From Procambarus clarkii (taxonomy: Eukaryota; Arthropoda; Malacostraca; Decapoda; Cambaridae), in the NCBI RefSeq assembly GCF_040958095.1, contig NC_091230.1, positions 8,796,728 to 8,860,727 on the forward strand: DNA of 64,000 bases, written 5' to 3'. Position numbers and translations under genes: made by a program. This document shows, piece by piece, positions 1 through 12,403 of the stretch; within the stretch, counting starts at the first letter, position 1, and the number at the start of each line of letters is the position of its first letter. The notes beneath the pieces are model-generated. The model made no database searches and was not told the origin of the DNA. It saw only the letters and a program-made list of their open reading frames with translations.

Positions 1-501
1 TTCCCTGAGTGATTTCAACATTCCTGCTTCTCTCAGTAATTTCATTAAATATTAATTGTGCTACTAGAGTGTTGTTGGTAAATTCAAATTCCAGTGAAGT
101 AAGAAATCCTTGGTTTAGTAGCAGTTAAGGATTTGTAAAATATATATTTTTTTTAATTCCTCCAGGTTTAAAATTGAAATTTATTCCTTCAACATTTCAT
201 ATTAAAATTTTTACCATAGCAGTTATATACATTCCTGTGTCCAGTTTATGTACTACATCCATATTTCTTGCATTGCCACTTGTTGTGCTGAATCATTTTA
301 ATGAAATTTTGCAATTGCACTTTCCAGTTTTTATTCTAAATTGCTGTGCATAGCCTGGGTTTAATTAATTTACATGCTTCTAATCCCAGCCATATTCATA
401 CCAGATTGCTAATTTAATTCACAATTTTGCTTGTTCTTAATTATTTGTTGCCTAGCCCAATTTAATAATTTTATATCTGCCATTTTTTTACTTTAGCCAA
501 G
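1..501. other. AT-rich leader, no gene seen
   Basis: No coding signal, RNA gene or recognisable repeat is visible. It directly precedes the Gag frame of the first Gypsy element and is probably that element's untranslated leader. A 5' LTR would then lie left of the window, because nothing here is repeated downstream of the integrase. Confidence 0.4.
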
Positions 502-1804
502 TTGATTTTTTTTTTTGAGTGTTTATTTTTGTGTATACCATTTCTGATGCCAGGTGCACTTAATTATAATCTGCGTTCAAACATTACTTCCACGGCTGTG
601 ACAATGCCTACCACTGTTGAAATCCCTTCAGACTCAACGGGAACAGTTGCTCATCCCAATGGCCAGAGATCAGCTCAGGAAATGGCTATTCCTCTTTTTG
701 CTGGTGAAACCCGCTTATTACAGTCATGGTTTAGTAAGGTTGAAGCGAAAACAGTTGCACGTTTTTCTAAGCCTACTGATGCCGAATACTTGGCAATTGC
801 ACAGTCAGCTGTAGACACAACCAAAGGTGATGCACGTTTTGTTGTTGATGGGAAAGCCATTGTTAGCCTCCAGTCTTGGTCTGAATTTAAGGATTTCTTT
901 TGCTGTCGCTTTGTTTACAAAGGAGACCTTGACCCGTATAGGTTAGTCAAGAAAATTGCCAATGCCACCATGCAGCCTGGTGAATCATTTAATGCGTTTA
1001 CTAGCCGTCTCGATCAGTATCTGTATGCCTTAGTTTCTGCTATGAATAGTTCGTCTTGGTTAGATAAAGACAATAATCTGTCCCATGAGGCTATGGCCAA
1101 GATGATAGCATTTGGGACTTTAATGCATTTTGCCCCAGAGCATACTAAACCGATCATTGAGCAACAAAATTTTGGTGTTAAACATGAAATTGGTGAAGTG
1201 TTTGAGGCTACTAACAATGCTGCCGATAAACTAGCTCCCCGAAGTGCTCAACTGTTGCCACCCTCTGATACTGTAAATGTAGTAACAAGCTCTCAGCATC
1301 CTCCCACAAACTCTCAAAACTCTTGGTCGCAGAACCGTACCCATGCTCGTAGCCCCCAGTCAAATTCGCCTCCTCATAAGTTGCCAAAACGCCATAGTCC
1401 ACAACCATCCACTCCCTCATGTTGGCATTGTGGTAAGAGTAACCACCTTGCAAGGGACTGTTGGTCCGCCCCTAGATCATCACCCTTCTAGACAATTCTC
1501 TCGGTCCCCTCGTCAATCTAATCATTCTAGGCTCCCATATTGCAAGTACCATAAACAAGTTGGTCACCACACTGCGGAGTGTAGAGCTAGGCAAAGGACA
1601 ACCCCACCTCGTAACTCCCACGGTCATTCTTGGCGAGGCGCACAGTGTCCAAGACATTATCAGAACTCACGTAATTACAACTCCCAGCCCAGCTATAATG
1701 CAACTTCGAATTATAATACTCGGCCACAGAATGCTGGAGTTCAGAATGTTCACTCCATGTCGTTGGGAAACCCCCAAGGCCATCCGCTAACCAATTCAAG
1801 CTAG
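502..1804 (+). pseudogene. Gag of Gypsy element 1 (frameshifted)
   Basis: Gag would form the retrotransposon core particle and bind its RNA. The first 330 codons (502-1491) contain a Gag core with an R-L-V-K-K...GESF...F-RLD pattern and end in a CX2CX4HX4C zinc knuckle (CWHCGKSNHLARDC). The reading then continues in the +1 frame (1343-1804), where a second Cys/His motif (CKYHKQVGHHTAEC) resembles the one common at the Gag end of arthropod Gypsy elements. The shift near 1470-1491 may be decay or, less likely, programmed frameshifting. The start at 502 is only the first ATG; the real start may be at 547 or 604. The tail is Asn/Pro-rich. Confidence 0.75.
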
Positions 1805-2361
1805 CCAATCCTAGTGCCCTCCCTGTGTATTCAGTAGCTACCCAAAATAGATTTGGACACTTGACAGAGGAGGATACTGACTCTAGACCAGTTGTAGATA
1901 TTGACAGAACCACAGTGAATTTGACACAGACGAGACGCAGATATCCCTGACAACATAAGTCACAAGTAGTAACTTGTCCAGTCTCAAGTGATGGTCCCCT
2001 TGTCTCAGCCATTATACATGGTAGAGTTTTAAAAGTTTTTCTTGACTCGGGTGCAAAAGTTAATATTGTCAAGCCCTCAGCTCTTAGAGACATTGAAAGT
2101 AGGCACCCTACTGCAGTAAGGAAGTGCCCCATACCTTTTCTAAGTGGTGTTTCAGGAAATAAAGTAAAAGTTCAGGGTGAAATTGACCTCCCACTCAAGT
2201 TAAATGATGTCACATTGTCTATAACATGTTTAGTTGTTGATGTTATTCATTTTCCTGGAGACATTCTCTTAGGTCTGTACACCATGATTGATGAAAATAT
2301 TGCATTGTTTCCCCATCGTTGGAACATCAGCTATCAAAGACCATGTCATACCCTTGTGTAG
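1804..2361 (+). pseudogene. Retropepsin of Gypsy element 1 (broken)
   Basis: In frame 1, after an in-frame TGA at 1948-1950, the translation shows an aspartic protease active site (FLDSGAKVNIV, near 2038-2070) and, about 60 residues on, the conserved ILLG strand (near 2266-2280) followed by LYTMID. This is the usual spacing for a retroviral-type protease that processes Gag-Pol. The frame ends at a TAG (2359-2361), and pol continues in frame 2 from about 2340. It has no ATG of its own and would be read as part of a polyprotein. Confidence 0.7.
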
Positions 2362-4460
2362 CATGTATCGACAGGGCCATGAGTTCAACCTTCACTCAGA
2401 CTACGTTAATTTTGTTGACACCCGCCTTGCTAGTGTAGGTTTGTCAGATCATTGTCGTGGTAGCATACCCGAGAAAACAGCCACTCGATTGAAGCATCGT
2501 AGTTGTGCAGTTGTTAAGGAGAATGAGTATCGAGACTTTCTGGAAGAGGACGCCCTAACGGATTCTCGTTGTCTTGCTCGCCTGGCAGCTTCCATCTCTG
2601 AAGTCAGTGGTTCCACGGCTACTGACACTGTGCTGCACCCTCATTCTCTCACCAAAATAAGAGTTAAGGTTCAGGGAGTGCCTGAGTTGTCGGATGTGAT
2701 TGTGGAAAGTGAAACATGTAAAGTGAATGGTACGTTTGTTGAACTCTCCTGGCACACAGTGCAGGATGGTACTGTTACATTATTTATTGCAAACACTAGT
2801 AATGCCAACATCCATCTCCAGTCTGGTACCCATGTTGTAGATTTTGACCATTACTCGTTACCGGTGCGAGTTGTGGATGATGTCTCCATGGATCATACTG
2901 TTTGTACTCTCACACCAGGAGAACAGGGATCTCAGCCAGAGGTGCCAAGCGCAACACCACAGTCCTACTGATTTTCCTGACTCTGTGGCTCAGCTTTTGG
3001 AAATTTTTAACAGGAATAGAGCTGTTGTTGCTCTACCAGGAGAAAAATTAGGTCTCACTCCTCTTATTACACATAAAATTCCCCTTGAACAAGGAACTAT
3101 GCCTATTTATGTACCAGCTTACCGTTTTCCCCATTCTCAGAGAGCAAAAGCCGATAGACTTGTAGAGGAAATGTTACAGAGTGATGTAATTGAATCGAGT
3201 AATTCACCATGGAATGCTCCATTGATTCTTGTACCAAAGCGAGATGGGACTTGGAGACTCGTAATCGATTATCGGAAGCTAAACAGAGTAACGATACCTG
3301 ATCGTTTCCCACTTCCAGTTCTAAATGATTTGTTGCAAAGTATAGGTCGAAATAAAGTATTCTCAATGTTAGATTTGTTGCAGGGATTCTGGCAAATCCC
3401 CCTTGATGAGGAAAGTAAACAATTGACAGCCTTTAGTACTCCCAATGGTCATTTTCATTTCAAAAGAATGCCATTTGATTTGCGGAGTAGTCTAATAACC
3501 TTTTCACAGCTCATGAAAAATCTATTTCATAGATTGATAGGAAGTACGCTTCTAGTTTACCTTGATGATCTCATAACCATGTCGCAAGATGTTCAGACTC
3601 ATTTCCAGAACCTTGAGAAAGTACTTGCAAAGCTCGCTGAAGCTAATTTAAAAATAAAGCTTGCAAAATGTTCATTTTTAAAGGAGAAGATTAATTTTCT
3701 AGGTCATACAGTTACACCTTCAGGTATTACATTGAATGAATCAAAGATTATTGCTGCCTGTGATTTTCCAATGCCTCGTACCACAGAAGCCGTAAGACAG
3801 TTCACAGGTTTTGTAGGATTTTAGCGTTCATTTATTGCTGGATTCTCTATTATAGCCGCTCCACTTTATAAGTTGCAAAGAAAAGATGAACCCTTTGTTT
3901 GGGGAGAGGCCCAGGATCAGTCATTCAAAAAACTCAAGTCAGCCTTGATTTCGTCACCTGTCCTTAGGTACCCAGATTTTTCTAAACCTTTTACGTTGGT
4001 TGCAGATGCTAGTGACATAGGTCTAGGTGCTGCATTACTTCAAACAGAAGGTCACAGAGATCATGCAATAGCTTATGCTAGCCGTACATTATCTAAAGAA
4101 GAGAAAAATTATAGTGCAACAGAACGAGAAGCCTTGGCAGTTGTCTGGGCACTTAAACATTTCAAGGATACAATTTAAAATTACCCAGTTCATGTTCTTA
4201 CAGATCACCAACCATTAATTCCCTTGTTCAAAAATAAGAATCCAGTTGGAAAGTTTGCTAGATATTTGCTCACAATTCAAGAATTCAATCCCACATTTGG
4301 TTATATTCCAAGAAAGCAAAATGTTGTAGCTGATGCATTTTCTCGACACGTAGCTGCAATTCAGTTAAATTACCCAGCATTAGATGCTTACCTTGTCCTT
4401 AGGTGCTACAGTAGTCGAGACGGAACAAAGACAAGACCCCATATGGGCACCCATCATTAA
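2288..4460 (+). pseudogene. Reverse transcriptase and RNase H of Gypsy element 1
   Basis: A linker in frame 2 (2288-2971) leads to RT in frame 3 (2844-3824). RT motifs visible in order are the LVPKRDGTWRLVIDYRKLN region, SMLDLLQGFWQIPL with the first catalytic Asp, MPFDLRSS where related elements usually have MPFGLRSSP, and VYLDDL with the Asp pair. A TAG at 3822-3824 interrupts the region after RT. RNase H follows in the same frame (3873-4178: VADASDIGLGAALL with Asp, ATEREALAVVW with Glu), then a TAA at 4176, then LTDHQPL with the third acidic residue and VVADAFSRH. Three separate lesions make it non-functional. Confidence 0.85.
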
Positions 4461-5967
4461 ATTTTTGACTAAGCAAGACACTCGCCCGATTCATAAACCG
4501 CCAGTACCATTGAAAGAATTAGTGATGTTAGACAATTTACTGTGTAGAGTAGTAAAGCTAGGGACAGCCCCGAGGAAATGTTGTCAGTTAGTTGTTCCAA
4601 CTGTCTTGGTACCAACTGTGTGAAAAATTATCCATGATGCTCCTGCAAGTGCACATCCAGGAAAGGATCATACACTCCAACAAAGTCGATTGAAGTATTT
4701 TTGGCCAAAAATGGCTAAGGAGATAGCTCATTATGTTGACAGATGTTTAACTTGCTTACAGCTCAAGGGACATGTTTCAGCACCTAATCCAATTCAGGTG
4801 TACCCAGCAACGAAAGCTCCTTGGGAACGAGTATCGATGTATTTGTTGACAAATTTTGCGAAAACGGAGAAAGGGAACAAACATTTGCTTGTAATTGTCG
4901 ATAATTTTTCACGGTTTTGCAAACTAGTTCCTATCCCGAACAAAACAGCAGAAACTATAGCCAGTGCATTCCATGACCAAATAATTTGTAGATATAGTAT
5001 GCCTAAAGTAATCCTTTCAGATAATGGTCCAGAATTCAGTAATAGTATTTTAACTAGCTTGTGTGATTTATATAACATTAAAAAATGTAGTATTATGCCC
5101 TATAATCCAGCAAGTAATGGACTACCCAAACGTACTAACAGGAAAGTGTTAGATGCCTTGAGAGTCACGTTGAATTTTGATAACAACAATTGGGATGATT
5201 TTATACCCTTAATTCAGTGTGCTATAAATTCTTCATTTAATGTTTCTACAGGTGACACACCTCACGCTATTCTTTATGGTACAGAGAAGATCCTCCCGAA
5301 TGAATTGATTAACGTACCTCCAACTCCCTTATATATCGTAGACGATTTTGTTCAAGTGAAGCGTAGACAAATGCAACAAGTATTCAAGAAAATACGAGAA
5401 CAACTGTCCAAAGCAACAGCCGAGTTTACTCTAGCAAGGAATGCATGAGCTAAACCCAGTAAAATAGCTATTGGATCTGTAGTAATGATACTTAACCAAC
5501 ACAGGTCTGGTCCTATGTACAAGTTAACTAAGAAATTTTTGGGTCCATATAAGGTAACCGAGCTTATCAAAGGTAACAAGTACAGACTTAAGAAATTAGT
5601 AACAGGAGAGTATATAAATGAACATTTAGACCATATGAAGCTAGCTAAAATGACTGTTGACGAGACTGATGAGGAAGATGACAATGAACTTACCCAGACA
5701 GATCCTTCTATTGGGACACCACCTTCTGTGGTTGACAGACCACTTGATGTTCAGCAATCCCATACTAGTACTTATAATCTTAGATCTAGACCTCTCGTTT
5801 CAACCGTGCACTCACCACATGTCCATTGGCTAGATGTTAACGAGGTTATCTCTCAAGATGATAGTTTGTCACATGAAGTTTCATCTGTTCCTGACCTTCA
5901 GTCAGAGCCAGAGTTGTATAGTGCTCTGGATGAGCTCGGTGTAGATATCCGCAGAATTTATAATTGA
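4384..5967 (+). pseudogene. Integrase of Gypsy element 1, catalytic triad mutated
   Basis: The frame changes again near 4384-4460. The HHCC zinc domain (HP...H, then CLTC at about 4750) is split by a TGA at 4621-4623. In the catalytic core only the central Asp of the DD35E triad survives (LSDNGPEF, 5020-5022). The position of the first Asp reads Tyr (4840-4842) and the Glu position reads Lys (5128-5130), at the correct 59- and 35-residue spacings. A TGA at 5446 precedes the C-terminal part (5485-5967), which has a GPYKV motif and an acidic tail. It would not be catalytically active even if translated. Confidence 0.85.
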
Positions 5968-6780
5968 GTGCACTCTGCAGTTATTCTGTTTGTTTTGAAA
6001 AAAACAAAATTAATTTGCAGTATTTCTACCACATGTCTTATTATTACCATTATATATAATGTATAGTTTTTCTCAACTTTATTTTGTTACAAATTAGATG
6101 CCATTGTTAAGTCTACTACCATTTGTATTTTTACAGTGCTTGTCATAAGAGTTTATTAATGTTCTAGAAACCACATTGTGGCCAGTGAATCCTGACTGCT
6201 ATCACGCAGATGCTAGTCTTCTTGATCCAGGTCTTGTATATAGCTTGTAAATATATTGAACATTAAATATATTGTACATTGGTCTTGTAAATATATTGTA
6301 CATTGAAAAAGAACAAGAAAAAAAAATCATTATCTAATCTTAAAATTCATTTGTGGTTGTTAGGTCAGAACTTGTTCCATTAATGCAATAATTGTTTAAT
6401 TTTGTATGGTTTTCAAGCACATGCCATTGACACATGTTAATAATTTTGTTTAGGCAATACGTTGAGTTGTATTGTTCATATCTGATAAGTAGACATACAC
6501 ATGTTCTTAATACTCTGGTTTAATTAAAGCATTATTACCATGATTTTTCACACCTGATCTTCTTTCAATGTTTATTATGCAAATTTCACATGTAAGCCAT
6601 TATTGAATGCCACCGAGGTCCTTTCAGTATCATTGTAACTATATAGCTAGCCAGAGCTTGTCGACTTGGTAGCATGTCCGAGCGGTGTTATACTCAATTT
6701 GAATGTCCGTTGAGACATAACCAATCACAGGCAAGTAGGCCTCTGACTAGAGATTTCCGACATTACTGACATCTGTGGTT
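5968..6780. other. Non-coding 3' region of Gypsy element 1, boundaries unclear
   Basis: AT-rich with no gene. A purine-rich stretch at 6305-6330 could be a polypurine tract. A short direct repeat of a TTGTAAATATATTG motif lies at about 6244-6305. The 3' LTR probably starts in this stretch, but without its 5' partner I cannot delimit it. Confidence 0.35.
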
Positions 6781-6809
6781 ACAAAGTTAAGTGCCGTAAA
6801 CCCCTAGGA

Positions 6810-7271
6810 GACAGATTAGTAAAATATGTAATCCAGCATGTTGTAGACATCAGAGCAGACGGCATCAAGGCACAACTCAAGACGAATGGTATCCCACTCT
6901 ATGAAGTCAAAAAAATTATGTGACGAACGAACGGAGAACTAAGTGATACAGGCACCTCCCTGCTTACCTTTCTAGACTACGTTGCCCCTGATAGGATTTG
7001 GTTAAACGGCTTCCTCCATAAACTAGAGGTGTATGTTCCGCGTCCCACCCAATGTTTTAAGTGTAAAGGTTTTAACCATACCTCGAAAGGCTGCACTAAA
7101 TGCATTAAATGTGGGAAATGCTCTGGTTCCCACTACACACAAAATTGTGCATTGGATTCACTCACCTGCTCAAACTGTGGTGGCGATCACGACATTACAT
7201 TTAAACAATGTCCTTCTTACATAGCAGCAGCAGCAAAAATGAAGGTTCTCCATACCACCAACCTGCTATAG
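6810..7271 (+). pseudogene. LINE ORF1 nucleic-acid-binding protein (5' part broken)
   Basis: The C-terminal half has three zinc knuckles: CFKCKGFNHTSKGC, a CIKCGKCSGSHYTQNC variant, and CSNCGGDHDITFKQC. Upstream residues (near 6960-7050, ...FLHKLEVYVPRPTQ) match the segment that precedes the knuckles in Jockey-like ORF1 proteins, but a stop near 6921 separates the two parts. ORF1 proteins coat the element RNA during retrotransposition. Sequence 7272-7799 probably encoded the ORF1 tail, now out of frame. Confidence 0.65.
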
Positions 7272-7799
7272 AGCAGTGCATTGAAACAACCTTCCTCAGC
7301 CCATCACCAACCTCTACCGCACACTCAACCACAACCTTTACATGTACCGGATATCCCTGTCTCCGACAATCCTGCAACCCGCAGGGTCCAACCATCTCTC
7401 ACAAAATGCACAACTGAATCCTGATTTAGTTGAAACTCTTGTCACTCGCATCGAAAATGTAATAGAAAAGACCCTGAACTGACTTCTAACTAAATTTTTT
7501 GCCCAAGTAACACAACCCACCCCTGAGGCTGACCCAACAGACACCCCATCAATAGCTACAGACACTGACATCCGCCCAAATAAAACTACCATTGCTGGAC
7601 ACACATCGTTTGATCAGATGATGGAAAAACTCCTAATTACCTCCTTAGTGTGCCTCGCCAAAACCACCAGGCTTGCCACAAACCCCCAACCACCAGTACC
7701 AAGAGTAAGACACAGCCCCCATCCACATCTAGGTATCCAACACGTACCACTATTGGCGCACCAAAGAAAACAGGCACATCCACAACCCAAACATCATAA

Positions 7800-10024
7800 A
7801 TGGCTCCCCTAACCTTCATGACTTGGAACGCAAAATGCGTTAAAACGTCCCTCACAGAACTTAAACAATTCCTCTACTCATCCAAACCGGACTTAGCATT
7901 CATCACCGAATCCTGGCTCACTCCCAAACAAAATCCCGTATTTAAAAACTTCCAGATGCAGAGACTGGACAGACCCAACTGAATGGGGGGTGGTATTTTC
8001 CTTCTAACACGAAGTAATATGACATGTAAACCTGTAACACTAACGTATTTTGTGAATGGTAAACTAGAAGTTCTAGCATGCCTAATACCTTACAATGGTA
8101 CACACATATCCTTTCTAGGTATATACAACCCTGGAGGCCCAATAAACTCAAATGAACTGGAATTTTATCTTAACCAATTACGACACCCGATCATTGTTAC
8201 AGGTGATCTCAATGCTAACCACCCCACATGGAGTAGAGGTACCCAAAATACTGCAGGCACCGATCTGTACAACTTCTTGGACACTACACTATATATTCTT
8301 CTTTCACCGCCCTACCTTGCAACCTACTTTAACTACAGAACCAATTATGAAGACTCACTTGACATCTGCTTTGGCTCGGCACACTTTCAACATGAACTAC
8401 AATTTCATACTGGATCAGATATTGGTAGTGACCACAAACCCCTCATTATAAAATTTACTAATTTTCAGCCACCAACCCACCCGCTAACGCTCCCCAAGTG
8501 GAACATTAAGAACCTAGATAAGGAAAAATGGGCTGATGTTGTCCCAGACACAGACGAAGTAGACCCTAACAAGCGACTGTCCACAATCACCTCTGCCATA
8601 AATTCTGCAGCCACCCAAACGCTCAGGAAAATTTCAGGACATAGGTCCGGCAAACCACTTAAACCGTGGTGGAACGCGGAATGTGCACGAACAGTCGCTT
8701 TACGTCAATGAGCCATCCAAAAACAAAGACGTCAACCCTCCCTACAGAACTGGATCAATCTCCAGCGGGCCACACCAGCAGCCGAAAAAAAAACATACTA
8801 TCAGCAAAGCGAGCATTATGGGCAACATTCTGTGATAGCCTCACACCCACCACGCCACACTCAAAAGTCTGGGCTATATTTAACAGCATTAAAGGTCGCC
8901 CAACATTCCCCCTGATGATCAACAGTTCACTCTGTCAAACGCCTCGGGAGCGTACAAACGTTCTTGATTGAATGCCTTAAAGTTACCCTCTCAACACCAT
9001 TCCTTCATGCCCAAGAGCTCTCCCTCAGACAAGAAATTGACCGTGGCGTACCGCTGCCCATGCTCGGCGTCGACAACATGTACACCTTAAGTGAGCTACA
9101 ATTAGCCTTAAACCGCCTACCTATTGGCAAGGCACCTAGAGAGGATGGAATTCCATATGAACTCATCAAATATCTTCCATCGACTGCACATAGCACTCTT
9201 CTAAACTATTACAATCTATGCTGGACTCACAGAAAAATTCCCTTACAATAGCAGACCAGTATTATTCTTCCTTTCCTTAAACCAGGGAAAGACCCATCCC
9301 AACCTGCGTCATACAGACCTATCTCCCTACTATCATGCCTCAGTAAAGTCATGGAAAGGCTAGTACATACTCGCCTCCAATGGTACTTTGAGTATAATGA
9401 TATTATACCATCACTCCAAGCTGGTTTTCGACCGCAGTGCTCCACACTTGATCAAATACTCTGCCTTGAACATGAAATCTGCAACTCTCTCAGAAGCAGT
9501 AAATATTGTCTTGTTGTCTACCTAGACATCAAAGGAGCTTTTGATAGCATTCCTCATACTTGCCTCTTGGCAAAGCTTGCATGTTTAGGCGTACGGGGAA
9601 GATTACTTCTATGGTTACAGTCCTATCTCACGAACAGGACCTCCAAAGTCTTTATACAAGGCGAGTTTTCCGAGGCATCCCAATACAAACAGGAGTCCCA
9701 CAAGGCCCCATAGTAAGCCCATCCCTATTCGCTGCATTCTTAGCAGATTTGCCTAACACCCATCCTGTTCACCTCTCGGCGTATGCTGACGGCTTAACGT
9801 TGTATTATTCATACACCGTCCTGCCTAATACAGTCTCAACAATGCAAACAGCACTTGACCACCTCATAGATTGGACACAACGATGGGGCCTTCAAGTTAG
9901 TACTACCAAAACCTGCTATCAGATTTTCACTAAAAAAAGACTACTTCATCTACCCAGCAAACACAAATCATCTAGAAAACATTCGTCTATCTCTTCCCAT
10001 AGGTGTGGGAATGATTTGCATTGA
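7800..10024 (+). pseudogene. LINE ORF2: endonuclease plus reverse transcriptase, YADD changed to YADG
   Basis: The endonuclease spans 7800-8460: MTWNA, ITESWL, GDLNANH and GSDHKPL supply the Asn, Glu, Asp/Asn and Asp-His of the exonuclease-endonuclease-phosphatase fold. A TGA (7980) and another (8709) interrupt it. RT follows in alternating frames: KAPREDGIPYELIK, PASYRPISLLSCLSKVMERL, LDIKGAFDSIPH with a catalytic Asp, GVPQGPIVSPSLF, then YADGLTLYY, where the second Asp of the active site has become Gly (codon 9791-9793). The enzyme would nick target DNA and copy element RNA; this copy can do neither. RNase H and the 3' tail are absent. Confidence 0.85.
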
Positions 10025-10989
10025 AAATGGTGCAGGAGAGCCTTTGAGAAACTTTTAATCAAAAAATCCAAACACAAAGGTTTTATAATAAATTGTTTTT
10101 TACAACTATTTTGTTCCTAATGTATTACAAATAGTTTTTACATGTTTAAATATAAAATTTATGGTGTTTTTTGTAAAATTCATTAATAAATTGTAAATGA
10201 TATTTATTGGCTCAGTGAAACGTTCAAAATCCATTTAGTTATAATATGATCAGAAAAAAGTAGTTTTCCAAATTTTCTAAAAATCACTCTTTTTAACACA
10301 ATTTGACTCCATATGCATTCCACTAAACACTAATATCATGTTTAAATATATAATTTATGTATTATTCCCTAAAATAATTTATATAAATTATAAAAGTTGC
10401 TGGAAAGTGGTGTGAAAGAATCTGAAAACGTTTTGTTGTCTTATATATTGCCGTGTTCTTATTAACTATGTCTCAAGTGCACACTTTATCAAACAAGAAG
10501 ATTAACATTCGTCAACCCTTAAAATCTTATATGTTATCTTGCTGGTGCAAAATGGGTGAATCTTTAAGAACAGCTAGTATCTATATGACAAATGGTGTTT
10601 TCCCTAACTCAAACAATGTAGGGTTTATTATTCTACACATATCTCTAATGACTCTTAGATGTTTACATTCTCTGAAGTATAATTGCGAAGGCTGTGTCCG
10701 TCACTCTCACCACAGATTCTTAAACTCCTCTCTGCAGGTGCAACTATAATTAATTTCCATTCTGAATCTCCATGGACATTTGTATCCAAAATGAAACCAA
10801 TGTGGTTTCAAATAAGACAAATACATGAGTTTATGATAAATTCGTTTTCTGTGATATAACATTGATATGCTCTTTTTTCTTTAAACCGCATACTAAACTA
10901 AATCACGATCGAGAGTATATATTGCTTTTTAAGAATTAATCTCCACCACTGACCGCCAATTAAGTGCTCACATCAACAGAATTGATGTA
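10025..10989. other. AT-rich DNA without a recognisable gene
   Basis: About 950 bases with no convincing coding pattern. A 98-codon frame (10453-10749) has no features I recognise and unremarkable composition for a chance frame. It may be host intergenic DNA. Confidence 0.4.
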
Positions 10990-11235
10990 TAAATGGTCAA
11001 CGCTCAACAGAGTTAGTATAAATGGGGTTAAGTCAGAGCGGGATAATGTTGTAGGTTGAGTACCTCAAGGCTCTGTCCTGGGACCTCTGTTGTTTATAAT
11101 ACTGTATATATAAATGATTTAGATTCAGGTTTGAGTAACAACATTTGCAAATTTGCCGATGATACAAAAATCGGTAGGGAAATAACACAGAAGAAGACTC
11201 ACTATCTCTTCAAGTTGATCTAAATAGAGTTTTGA
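10990..11235 (+). pseudogene. LINE reverse-transcriptase scrap
   Basis: The plus strand reads VPQGSVLGPLLF, then an IYINDL-like block, then CKFADDTKIGR with an intact FADD pair, with stops and small indels. These are RT motifs B and C of a non-LTR element related to the one on the minus strand at 19.3-20.0 kb. No flanking domains remain. Confidence 0.7.
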
Positions 11236-11379
11236 AATGGGCAAAAGGTTGACAGATGCAGTTCAATGCTGATAAATGTAAAGTTTTGAGGTTAGGTAAT
11301 GATATGATAGAGTTACAAGATACGAGATAGATGGTGTTGTGATTGCGAAGTCGGGTATTTCGAAAGGGAACTTGGAGTT

Positions 11380-11505
11380 ATGATTGAGTTAATTAGGTAG
11401 TACTTAGTTTTAAACTGTTATAGATAGGAGCTGCCTGGTATGGGCCCATAGGCCTTCTGCAGTTACCTTTGTTCTTATGTTTTTGCCCTGTAACCTAAAT
11501 GGTTA
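11380..11505 (-). repeat. LINE 3'-tail repeat (copy of 18925-19055)
   Basis: About 120 bp nearly identical to 18925-19055, including a TAGGAGCTGCCTGGTATGGG block and a TTCTTATGTTTTTGCCC block. At the second site it is the 3' end of a minus-strand LINE, which sets the strand here. A shared core (TGGGCC[C/A]ATAGGCC) also occurs in PLE family C tails. Confidence 0.65.
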
Positions 11506-11689
11506 CAGAGGCACATATATGGGCTTAGGGACTGAACCCCACAATACATTTAGCTAACCTGGTTACAATCTTGATGATATAGTTACAAAATTCAGTATAA
11601 GTCGTGACATTATCAATGGGTTCGAGATCAACCACAATTACAGTTTCTATGCAGGCGATGAGTACTCACAATAACCTTAAGCGTCAAAA

Positions 11690-12400
11690 CAAAAATGTGT
11701 ATACTCTTTTTACTCTCCTGACCTTAGTTCTTGAGTTACGTATTTCATTTTGGTACCAACGTGTTCGCAATAAAATTCCCTAGACGAACATCAGTAAAAA
11801 AGGTCACGAAAGGTATATGGATACCAGCATCAAATAAATAAGTACGTAGATGACTCGCCGTGAGTTCCCAACAGCAACAAAATGTTTTTACTCTTGGGAT
11901 TGTTATTACTTCCACACTTGTCCTACAGCGTTAATTTTGGTATCAATGGACTCACAATGAAATTCCCAACACGGTGATATGAATATAAATGTAGAATAAT
12001 GGTCGCGGCCCACCCGCAAAAGTGTGGGAAGTGGCGGAACTGTTACCCAGTATGGGTGACGTGACGACACATGTGCGATACAGAGCTTTGAAAGTTTCTA
12101 ATTATTTCACTGTCCTGACACTATTATTCTATGTACGTCATTCATTTTTGTGCCAATGTGTTCTCAATAGAATGTTCTATGAGCCCGTAGGTAAAAAAGA
12201 GCAACAAAGCATAAGATAGAATAGCACCAAATATAAAACAACGCTGAAACATATCAGTGAGCGTCAAACACACACGAAATGTTTTTACTGTTGTTATGTT
12301 TGTCAAGTTTATACTTGCTGCACACAGTTATTTTTGGTTGTACATTGATCGGAATAAAATTCCTTAAACAGACATATGCATATAATACATGATATGGGGG
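11690..12400. repeat. About 190-bp degenerate tandem repeat next to piggyBac relic
   Basis: Four diverged units share a core of the form TTTTGGTAtCAA...TTCGCAATAAAATTCC, with the AAAATTCC-like anchor at 11764, 11951, 12161 and 12351 (spacings 187, 210 and 190). A related array lies at 61590-62110, again directly at the C-terminal end of a piggyBac transposase, so the repeat looks like part of that transposon. Confidence 0.6.
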
Positions 12401-12403
12401 AAG

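Larger units (their letters stand above)
502..5967 (+). mobile_element. Degenerate Ty3/Gypsy LTR retrotransposon 1, internal region
   Basis: Domains run in the standard Ty3/Gypsy order: Gag with zinc knuckles, aspartic protease, reverse transcriptase, RNase H, integrase. The pol frames are interrupted by at least four in-frame stops (1948, 3822, 4176, 4621, with another at 5446) and several frame changes, so the copy cannot make a full polyprotein. LTR limits were not found; the 5' LTR is probably outside the window. It is an old insertion compared with the Gypsy copy at 12.9-18.9 kb. Confidence 0.85.
6781..10024 (+). mobile_element. AP-endonuclease LINE 1 with ORF1 and ORF2, degenerate
   Basis: An ORF1 with three CCHC knuckles is followed by an ORF2 with an apurinic-type endonuclease and a reverse transcriptase, the layout of Jockey-type non-LTR retrotransposons. 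ORF2 ends abruptly after the RT core at about 10024, with no thumb or tail, so the 3' part is missing. Frameshifts and stops occur throughout. Confidence 0.8.

Noticed and set aside
1343..1491. Programmed frameshift in Gag of element 1
   Set aside because: The element has many other frame changes and stops, so simple decay is the better explanation.
6244..6310. 3' LTR boundary of Gypsy element 1
   Set aside because: The short direct repeat is a local duplication; no matching 5' LTR is in the window.
10453..10749. 98-codon frame as a gene
   Set aside because: No recognised domain, no support from neighbours, AT-rich surroundings.
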